A stretch of 16,062 nt of DNA, taken from UBA668 sp966112835. GTDB lineage: Bacteria; Actinomycetota; Acidimicrobiia; Acidimicrobiales; Ilumatobacteraceae. The notes beneath the pieces are model-generated. The model ran no database searches and was not told where the DNA came from. It saw only the letters and a list, made by a program, of their open reading frames with translations. This document shows positions 1 through 5,800 of this stretch, piece by piece (positions within the stretch are counted from its first letter, which is position 1; each line of letters starts with the position of its first letter). Both the position numbers and the translations under genes were made by a program. The DNA lies in the NCBI GenBank assembly GCA_966112835.1, contig CBHWEI010000066.1, positions 1-16,062 of the forward strand, in the 5' to 3' direction.

Positions 1-616
1 ACACGCCGCGGGTGGACGTGGTGGTCCACAGCCGGTCGTAGCTCTCGCAGAACGAGTCGAGCGTGAGCACCAGCTCTGCCTGACCGATGCGCGGCAGCAG
101 CCGCTCGAGGTGCGGGGCCAGGTGCACGCTCGAGCTCTCCTCGCTGGCCTCGATGAGCACCACCAGCCGGGCGTGGCGGCCGCCCTGCTCGTGCACGGCG
201 GCGATGCCGATGAGTGCGGCGAACACGCTGTAACCGTCGTCGGCACCGCCGCGGCCGTACAACCGGTCGCCCCGCAGCACGGGCGACCAGGGGCCCAGAC
301 CGGGCGACCACGGCAGCATCTCGGGCTGCTTGTCCAGGTGGCCGTACAGCACCACGGTCCGGTCGGCCAGGTCGGCGTGCGTGGCCGGGATCTCGATGAA
401 CAGCACGGGCGTCAGCCCGGGCAGCTCGACCATCTCGACCGTCATGCCGGGGATGGTCTGCGCCGCCGCCCAGTCGCGCAGCATGGTGGCGGCGCGTTGC
501 AGGTGACCGTTCGCCTCCCACTCGGCGTCGAACATGGGCGACCTGGCCGGGATGGCGATGTAGTCCATCAGCACCGGCAGTGCGGCGTCCCAGGCGTCGT
601 CGACGAACGTGCTCAT
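1..616 (-). CDS. M20-family metallopeptidase (C-terminus beyond left edge)
   Basis: This is the first 205 residues of an M20/ArgE-DapE-CPG2-type zinc peptidase; the rest lies beyond base 1. Translation shows the family motifs in order: YGHLDKQPE with metal ligands H93 and D95, GRGGADDGY with the bridging D126, EASEESSS with the catalytic E159 and metal ligand E160, and LTLDSF with a likely ligand D187. Members hydrolyse dipeptides, N-acyl amino acids or similar amides using two metal ions; the exact substrate cannot be told. No signal peptide is visible, so it is probably cytoplasmic. The ATG at 616-614 overlaps the stop of the upstream serine hydrolase by 4 bp (ATGA), making it the last visible gene of a coupled five-gene hydrolase operon. 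It would act late, on small products of the other enzymes (inference). Confidence 0.93.
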   Translation of the reverse strand, partial: MSTFVDDAWDAALPVLMDYIAIPARSPMFDAEWEANGHLQRAATMLRDWAAAQTIPGMTVEMVELPGLTPVLFIEIPATHADLADRTVVLYGHLDKQPEMLPWSPGLGPWSPVLRGDRLYGRGGADDGYSVFAALIGIAAVHEQGGRHARLVVLIEASEESSSVHLAPHLERLLPRIGQAELVLTLDSFCESYDRLWTTTSTRGV

Positions 617-2016
617 GACCGCTCCTCCGCGCTGCCGCCCGCGACCGGGTCGAACGCCATCAGTTCGTTGCCGTCCACGAGCACGGCGATGCGCGACACC
701 CGCGAGCCGTCGCGCTCGACCTCCAGCGTGGCACCCGTCTCCTCGTCGAGGAACGTGGTCTCGCCCAGCGGCAACATCAGCCGGCGGCCGTACGGCGCCG
801 GACTGAACAGCTCACCGTCGGCGAACTCGAGCTTCATCGGCCGGCCGAACGGACCGACGTAGCGCCCCGCGTACGAGCGCAGCACGTCGTCGGGCACCTC
901 GGCCAGGCGGATGGGCGGCGCACCGATCTCGCCCCACCCGTACTCGTCGGTCAGCGACCGGCGCAGCTCGGCGATGAGCGTGGTGCCACCGTCGGCGTTG
1001 GTGAGGATGGCCGCCCCGGTGGGCAGTTCCACCAGGCCGTCGACCTGGCTGCGGAAGCCCTCGTTCGAACCGCTGTGCCCGAACCGGCGCAACGTCCCGT
1101 CGCCGCCGGTCTCGGGCCCCAGCCCGAACGTGCCGGGAGCGATGGGCGTGACCATGGCGCGGGCCATGTCGGGCGAGATGGGCCCCGATCGGTCGCCGTG
1201 CAGGATGCCCTGCACGCCGATGACCCACCGGGCCAGGTCCACCGCGGTGGTCCACAGCCCGGCCGCCTGCAGTTCGGGGTACACGTGGAAGCCACCCGGC
1301 ACGGGTGCCCCGGAGGCACCGTGGCCGATGGCGGCACGGCTGCGCCGGGCGTCGGCCAGCGGCTGCTCGTACGCGCTGTCGACCATGCCGAACGGTCGCA
1401 GCACCAGGTCGGCCACCACGTCGGGGAACGCACGTCCGGTGACGTCGCCCACCAACTGCTGCACCACCGTGGAACCGCCGCCCGAGTACTGCACCACGGT
1501 GCCCGGTGCACAGAACGACTCGACCGCGGGTGTCACCGAGCCGCCGACGCCCGACAGCAGATCGGGCACGCTCGGCACCGGCGTGCCCAGCGGGTAGCCG
1601 GGGAAGCCGGGCACCGTGGTGCCGGCGGTGTGGCTGAGCAGCCGCCGCACGGTGACAGGGTTGCCGTCGGTGAACGGGCTGTCGGGCAACCGCCACGAGC
1701 GCAGCGCCGAGTTCACGTCGGCGTCGAGGTCGATGTCGCCGGCTTCGACCAGCGCGAGCACCGCGAGCGCGGCCACGGCCTTGCTGATGGACGCGGCCTG
1801 GAACAACGTGGTGGGCTCGATGGCACCCTGACCGTCGGAACGTACCCCGTAGCCGGCGGCCCATGACACCTCGCCGTCGGCCACCACGGCCACGGCCACG
1901 CCGGGGACGTCGTAGCGCTGCATGCGCTCGGCGAGGGTGAAACGCTCGCCGGGTCGGCCGTCGATCTGCAGCACCGCGCTCAAGCCGGCCTCGACCCGCG
2001 CCTGGGCGCTACTCAC
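613..2016 (-). CDS. Serine hydrolase, class C beta-lactamase fold (MlrB/EstB/D-aminopeptidase-like)
   Basis: This is a 467-residue serine hydrolase of the beta-lactamase/penicillin-binding fold. The nucleophile motif is intact: S76-I-S-K79 (SxxK). The second motif is Y177-S-G, as in many esterase-like members instead of YxN, and the third is H314-S-G in place of KTG. After the catalytic domain a small C-terminal domain follows (about residues 375-455, starting near SYAGRY), resembling the beta-barrel or DUF3471-type tail of this group. The family includes esterases, D-aminopeptidases, DD-peptidases and MlrB of microcystin breakdown. No signal peptide is seen. I chose GTG at 2016 because it overlaps the preceding stop as GTGA, like the other junctions in this operon, and residues after it read as family sequence. 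The open frame extends further upstream to 2292, but that part is a shadow of the next gene. Confidence 0.92.
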   Translation of the reverse strand: MSSAQARVEAGLSAVLQIDGRPGERFTLAERMQRYDVPGVAVAVVADGEVSWAAGYGVRSDGQGAIEPTTLFQAASISKAVAALAVLALVEAGDIDLDADVNSALRSWRLPDSPFTDGNPVTVRRLLSHTAGTTVPGFPGYPLGTPVPSVPDLLSGVGGSVTPAVESFCAPGTVVQYSGGGSTVVQQLVGDVTGRAFPDVVADLVLRPFGMVDSAYEQPLADARRSRAAIGHGASGAPVPGGFHVYPELQAAGLWTTAVDLARWVIGVQGILHGDRSGPISPDMARAMVTPIAPGTFGLGPETGGDGTLRRFGHSGSNEGFRSQVDGLVELPTGAAILTNADGGTTLIAELRRSLTDEYGWGEIGAPPIRLAEVPDDVLRSYAGRYVGPFGRPMKLEFADGELFSPAPYGRRLMLPLGETTFLDEETGATLEVERDGSRVSRIAVLVDGNELMAFDPVAGGSAEERS

Positions 2017-3110
2017 GACACGCCGCCGATCAGGCCGGCGCGCTGGAGCGCGGCGACCGAGTCGAGCACCACCTGGTGCGGCGGGCGGTTCGACTGGTTG
2101 ATGGTGCCAGTGATGGTGAGCCCGGTCTGCGGGTGCACGTGCATCCATGCACCCCAGTGCCCGCGATGGCCGCGCAGCAGCAGGCCGTGCACGTCTCGTG
2201 CCTCCACACCGAACCCGTACCCCAGGTAGCCCGGCGAGTGACGTTCGGGGTCGAGCGTACGGAACTGCCACTCCAGCATCTGGTCCAGCCACGGCTGGGC
2301 GACGATGCGCCCGCCCACGAGTGCCTGGGCGAACACCCCGAGCTCGTCGACGTCGCTCACCAGGCCGCCGCCCGCCCAGTCGGCGGTGCCGTGGATGACC
2401 GCGGCGTCGAGGTCACCCTCGTGCGGGTGCGACATGGTGGGCCCGCGATGCGCCTCGTGCCCTTCCAATGTGGTGATGGACATGCCCAGCGGGGTGAGGA
2501 TGCGCCGCCGGTACGACTCGTGCAACGGCGTGCGGTCGAGGTGCTCGATGACCAGGCCGAGCAGCACGTACCCGGTGTCGCTGTAGGCGTAGCCGTACCC
2601 GCCGCCGGGGCGGAAGTGCGGCGTGCCCCACACGATGGAGCCCTCGAGCATCTCGCGAGGCGTCCACACGTGGCCGGGGTCGGCGGCGATGGCCGCGAAG
2701 AAGCCGTGGGCCGACGCGTAGTCGAACAGGCCGGCCGAGTGCGTGAGCAGTTGGCGCAGCGTGATCTCCTCGCCGTACGACGCGCCGTCGAGCACGTGCA
2801 GGCGCGGGATGAGGTCGAGGTGCTCGGGCGGCAGGTGCTTGCTGAGCAGGTCGTCGAACTTCAGCAGCCCCTCGGCGGCGAGCTGGGTGATGACCGCCGC
2901 CGTGAAGGTCGTGGTGATGCTGGCGATGCGGAACGTCGTGTCCACCTGCGCCGGCTCGCCGCCGCGGGTGATGCCGCCGGCGACGTGGCGCCACACCAGC
3001 CCCTGCTGCGGCAACTCGACGCGCAGCAGGGTGGCCGCGCCCTCCACCGACGCCTGCGCGTCGACGATCGCCTGCAGGTCGGCCGCAACGGTGTGCTGTG
3101 CATCGCTCAT
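2013..3110 (-). CDS. Beta-lactamase-fold protein lacking the SxxK lysine (possible pseudoenzyme)
   Basis: This 365-residue protein is a second class C beta-lactamase-fold protein, directly upstream of its 467-residue relative. The fold is well kept: FRIASIT near residues 60-66, LLTHSAGLFDY near 121-131, Y176-S-D in the YxN position and H315-R-G in the KTG position. The expected S64-x-x-K motif, however, reads S64-I-T-T67: the lysine that normally activates the nucleophile is a threonine (ACG codon, where AAG would give Lys). It is shorter than its neighbour and lacks the extra C-terminal domain. No signal peptide is visible. The ATG at 3110 overlaps the asparaginase stop by 4 bp (ATGA). It may be inactive, a structural or regulatory partner of the downstream active paralogue, or use altered chemistry. 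The fold assignment is firm; activity is doubtful. Confidence 0.9.
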   Translation of the reverse strand: MSDAQHTVAADLQAIVDAQASVEGAATLLRVELPQQGLVWRHVAGGITRGGEPAQVDTTFRIASITTTFTAAVITQLAAEGLLKFDDLLSKHLPPEHLDLIPRLHVLDGASYGEEITLRQLLTHSAGLFDYASAHGFFAAIAADPGHVWTPREMLEGSIVWGTPHFRPGGGYGYAYSDTGYVLLGLVIEHLDRTPLHESYRRRILTPLGMSITTLEGHEAHRGPTMSHPHEGDLDAAVIHGTADWAGGGLVSDVDELGVFAQALVGGRIVAQPWLDQMLEWQFRTLDPERHSPGYLGYGFGVEARDVHGLLLRGHRGHWGAWMHVHPQTGLTITGTINQSNRPPHQVVLDSVAALQRAGLIGGVS

Positions 3111-4078
3111 GAGGTGGTGCTCCGGTCTTTGGCGTCGAAGGTGAGTGCGTACTGGTGGAGGAACGAGATGGCGTCGTCGCGGTCGGTGGTGGTGCCCAGC
3201 GCGGCCATGACGGCCAGCCGGGCCTTCTGCGCGGTGAGGCCGCCGGCACCGACCGCGCCGAGCGAGCGCAGGTCGTCGTCGCCGGCGTTGGGGGTGAACG
3301 CCGCCGAGGCGAGCACCACCAGCGCGCCACGGCTGGCAGCGCGGTGCAGCGGCCCCCAGGTGGCGTGCGGCAGGTTCAGGTCGCCGAAGCCCTCGACCAC
3401 CACGGCCGGGGCGTCGCCGATGGCCGCGTCGATGTGGTCGGCGGCGATGCCCGGGTAGCACACCACCAGCGGCACCGGCCCGCTGACACCGGTGGCGGCG
3501 CGGCGCACGGGCGCGGGCTCGTGGAACGCGACCTGCGCGTCGGTCACGTGGCCGACGGGCGCGAACGGCCCCGAGTGGAACGCGTCGACCGAGGCGGCGT
3601 GGTGCTTGCGCACGCGGTCCGCGGCGTGGAGCACGCCCTCCAGGCACACCAGCACCTCACGACCCACCGCGGCATCGCTGGCCGCGACCGTGATGGCGTC
3701 GCGCAGGTTGCGCGGCCCGTCGGGTGCGGCGTGCGAATGCACGCGCATGGAGCCGGTGAACACCACCGGCCGCCGCTGTGCGTCGGTGCCCAGCAGCAGC
3801 TGGACCATGAACGCGGTGAGCTCCATGGTGTCGGTGCCGTGCACCACCACCACACCGGTGGCGCCCTCGTCCAGCGCGGCGCGCACGCTGTGGGCGATGG
3901 CCACCATGTCGTCGACGCCCAGGTTCGAGCTGGGGCCGGTGGCCACGTCGTCGACGCGCACGTCGACCGGCAGCGGGCCCAGTTCGGCCACCAGGGTGCG
4001 ACCGTCGAGGTTGGTCCACTGCTCGCCGTCGAAGTGCGACGAGATGGTGCCGCCGGTGGCAATGACGCGCACGGTCAC
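3107..4078 (-). CDS. L-asparaginase family amidohydrolase
   Basis: This 323-residue enzyme belongs to the bacterial-type asparaginase/glutaminase family. The two threonine motifs are present: ATGGTI with catalytic T11, and VVVVHGTDTM at about 76-85 with the T82-D83 pair. GSMR...DGPRN (about 109-124) is the conserved segment that follows in the family, and VRKHH carries the catalytic-lysine position (K158). These enzymes hydrolyse side-chain amides, classically L-asparagine to aspartate and ammonia. The length matches the family and no secretion signal is visible, suggesting a cytoplasmic (type I-like) form. The GTG at 4078 is chosen because it overlaps the preceding stop as GTGA and places TGGTI right at the N-terminus, as usual. 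Sitting between an M81 peptidase and serine hydrolases, it probably acts on an asparaginyl, isoaspartyl or related amide released from a peptide rather than on free asparagine (inference). Confidence 0.95.
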   Translation of the reverse strand: MTVRVIATGGTISSHFDGEQWTNLDGRTLVAELGPLPVDVRVDDVATGPSSNLGVDDMVAIAHSVRAALDEGATGVVVVHGTDTMELTAFMVQLLLGTDAQRRPVVFTGSMRVHSHAAPDGPRNLRDAITVAASDAAVGREVLVCLEGVLHAADRVRKHHAASVDAFHSGPFAPVGHVTDAQVAFHEPAPVRRAATGVSGPVPLVVCYPGIAADHIDAAIGDAPAVVVEGFGDLNLPHATWGPLHRAASRGALVVLASAAFTPNAGDDDLRSLGAVGAGGLTAQKARLAVMAALGTTTDRDDAISFLHQYALTFDAKDRSTTS

Positions 4079-5610
4079 GCCGGCACTCCCCCACGATGCA
4101 TGGTCACCTGCGGGACCCACTGGGCGTCGGCGTCGAGCGGGAACGATGGCCGCGGCACGTGCCGGAACTCGAGGCCGTCGAACACCGCGGCGGCCACGCC
4201 GGGCGCGCCCACCTCGATGATCTGGTCGTTGCCGAACAGGTGCTGGAAGCCGGCGCGGAAGTGGCCGCGCGACTTCACCACCACCACTTTGGCGAGCGCT
4301 GGCTGCAGCCCGACGTGCAGCAGTGTGTCGTCGTCGGCGCACTGCACCTTGTGCGACGACACTGCCACGTGGATGCCGTCGATGTCGAGCGCGCAGCAGC
4401 GGCCCGGGTGGCGTTCCATGCGGTCGTACACGCCCTTGGTGGGGACGAGCGGCGACGACACCAACGACAGCACGGTCGCCTCGACGGTGAGCGGGCGGGC
4501 GAACGGCCGCTCGCTGCCGTCGTTGAACCGGACGGTGAGGCGGGCACCCACGCCCGCGTCCCACGCGGCGTCGACCACGGCGCGGTCGCAGTGCAGCCCC
4601 ATGACCACCTCGCCCGGGGCAGCGCCCAGTGATGCGTCGAGCAACGCGGCGAGCAGGTAGGTGCTGTTGCCGGGTGCGCCACCGCCGGGGTTATCGGCCG
4701 GGTCGGCCAGGACCACCGGGGCTCGCTCGCCCGCCGCGGCGAGCCGTGCCTGCTCGACGGCGTCGGCGGGTGCGGTGACGGTCACGCGGTAGCGGTCGCG
4801 CACGTCCCAGGCCAGGCCGGCGACGTCGAGCGCGGTGGCCGCGGCCACGTCGGGCCGGTCGGCGTCGGCGGTGACCACCGCCGAGAAGCCGCAGTCGGGC
4901 ACGTCGGCCAGCGAGAAGCCACCGAACAGCGACACGTTCCACACCGGTCCGCCGATGGCGGCTTCGGCCCGCTCGCGCACGTCGCCCAGCGGCTCACCCG
5001 GCGTGGTGTTCTGCGACAACTGCGGCAGCACCAGCGGCGGGCGGCACAGCGCGACCGCGGTGCGCTCGCCGTTCAACAGGCGGTGCAGCAGCTCACCGGC
5101 TTCGGCGGTGCGTTCGGCGATGTCGACGTGCGGGTTCGTGCGGTAGCCGACGAGTGCGTCGGTGAGGTCGCACATGGCCTGCGACACGTTGGCGTGGAAG
5201 TCGAGCACCACAACGACGGGCACGTCGGGGCCCACCGTGTCGCGGACGGCGCGCAGGAACGTGGCGTCGGCGTCGAGGTCCGTGTCGGTGCGACCGGCAC
5301 CGTGGCCCAGCACCAGCACACCGTCCACCGGGCCTGCGGCACGCAACCCGTCGACCACCTCGTCGACCACGGCGTGGAAGTCGCCGTCGAGCAGTGGCCC
5401 GCTGGCGCCGAACTCCCACACCGGCAGGTCGACGAACTCGACCTCGCGCAATTCGCGCAGGCGGGCGATGGCGGGGATGGCCTCCCACGTGTGCTCCAGC
5501 CCGCCGGGCGTGTTCGACTGTTGCAGCCCGTGTGCCAAGGTGATGGGGTCGGCGAACGCGTTCACCTCGTGCATGTAGCCGGTGATGGCGACGCGGGGTA
5601 CGGCAGTCAT
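4075..5610 (-). CDS. MlrC-like M81 family metallopeptidase
   Basis: This 511-residue protein is a full-length member of the MlrC/M81 family, named after the enzyme that cleaves linear microcystin products. The N-terminal domain starts GYMHEVNAF (family HExNxF) and holds D137-x-H139 in VVVLDFHAN and H161 in TNPHVD; this D-x-H plus a histidine 22 residues later fits the zinc-ligand spacing I recall for MlrC. The C-terminal MlrC_C domain shows the signature DNPGGGAPGNSTYL. No signal peptide is seen. It is the first gene of the five-gene hydrolase operon. I chose ATG 5610 because the family motif follows about ten residues later; a TTG at 5631 in frame would add seven residues but falls in the predicted promoter. 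There is no Shine-Dalgarno sequence near the ATG, consistent with a leaderless or near-leaderless transcript. Family membership does not prove microcystin as substrate. Confidence 0.95.
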   Translation of the reverse strand: MTAVPRVAITGYMHEVNAFADPITLAHGLQQSNTPGGLEHTWEAIPAIARLRELREVEFVDLPVWEFGASGPLLDGDFHAVVDEVVDGLRAAGPVDGVLVLGHGAGRTDTDLDADATFLRAVRDTVGPDVPVVVVLDFHANVSQAMCDLTDALVGYRTNPHVDIAERTAEAGELLHRLLNGERTAVALCRPPLVLPQLSQNTTPGEPLGDVRERAEAAIGGPVWNVSLFGGFSLADVPDCGFSAVVTADADRPDVAAATALDVAGLAWDVRDRYRVTVTAPADAVEQARLAAAGERAPVVLADPADNPGGGAPGNSTYLLAALLDASLGAAPGEVVMGLHCDRAVVDAAWDAGVGARLTVRFNDGSERPFARPLTVEATVLSLVSSPLVPTKGVYDRMERHPGRCCALDIDGIHVAVSSHKVQCADDDTLLHVGLQPALAKVVVVKSRGHFRAGFQHLFGNDQIIEVGAPGVAAAVFDGLEFRHVPRPSFPLDADAQWVPQVTMHRGGVPA

Positions 5611-5612
5611 CA

Positions 5613-5629
5613 GTTGTACAGCGTACAAC
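5613..5629 (-). promoter_or_regulatory. Operator palindrome over the -10 box of the hydrolase operon
   Basis: The sequence gttgtac-agc-gtacaac is a perfect 7-3-7 inverted repeat ending two bases before the ATG of the MlrC-like gene. On the minus strand its centre contains TACGCT (5625-5620), which fits the actinobacterial -10 pattern TANNNT and lies 9 nt before the ATG. A protein bound here would cover the promoter core, so repression by a TetR-, GntR- or similar dimeric regulator is likely (inference). No matching regulator gene lies in the window; it may be beyond the left edge. No clear -35 is seen. Confidence 0.6.
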
Positions 5630-5728
5630 AACCCCTCGACCCGCCGATCCGCCCGAGGTCGAGCGTGCTCACACCGGACGCGTGCCGCAGGCCCCGGATT
5701 CTGGTTGCGATTCCTCCCAAATCGGCTT

Positions 5729-5771
5729 CTGGTTGCATCCGTTCCCGGTTTCCGGGAACAGATGCAACCAG
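5729..5771. repeat. Long near-perfect hairpin downstream of fbiC (terminator or repeat element)
   Basis: Two 20-base arms (5729-5748 and 5752-5771) are reverse complements with a single mismatch and a 3-base ttt loop. The element lies 29 bases beyond the fbiC stop and about 100 bases before the hydrolase operon promoter, so it could terminate fbiC transcription, but no T-run follows the stem on either strand. The arm end ctggttgc also occurs as part of a direct repeat (ttctggttgc at 5699-5708 and 5727-5736). The rest of the gap 5611-5800 holds only a small inverted repeat (5708-5724) and the operon promoter. It may be one copy of a dispersed palindromic repeat. Confidence 0.7.
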
Positions 5772-5800
5772 TTCCGAGCAGAACGACGAATCGACTCGGG

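Noticed and set aside
2017..2292. N-terminal extension of the 467-residue serine hydrolase
   Set aside because: It lies wholly over the next gene in another frame and gives low-complexity Ala/Arg/Pro sequence; the GTGA overlap start at 2016 is far better.
4075..5610. Naming the M81 gene mlrC and claiming microcystin degradation
   Set aside because: The M81 family is widespread and most members have unknown substrates; mlrA and a transporter are not present here, so only family-level naming is justified.
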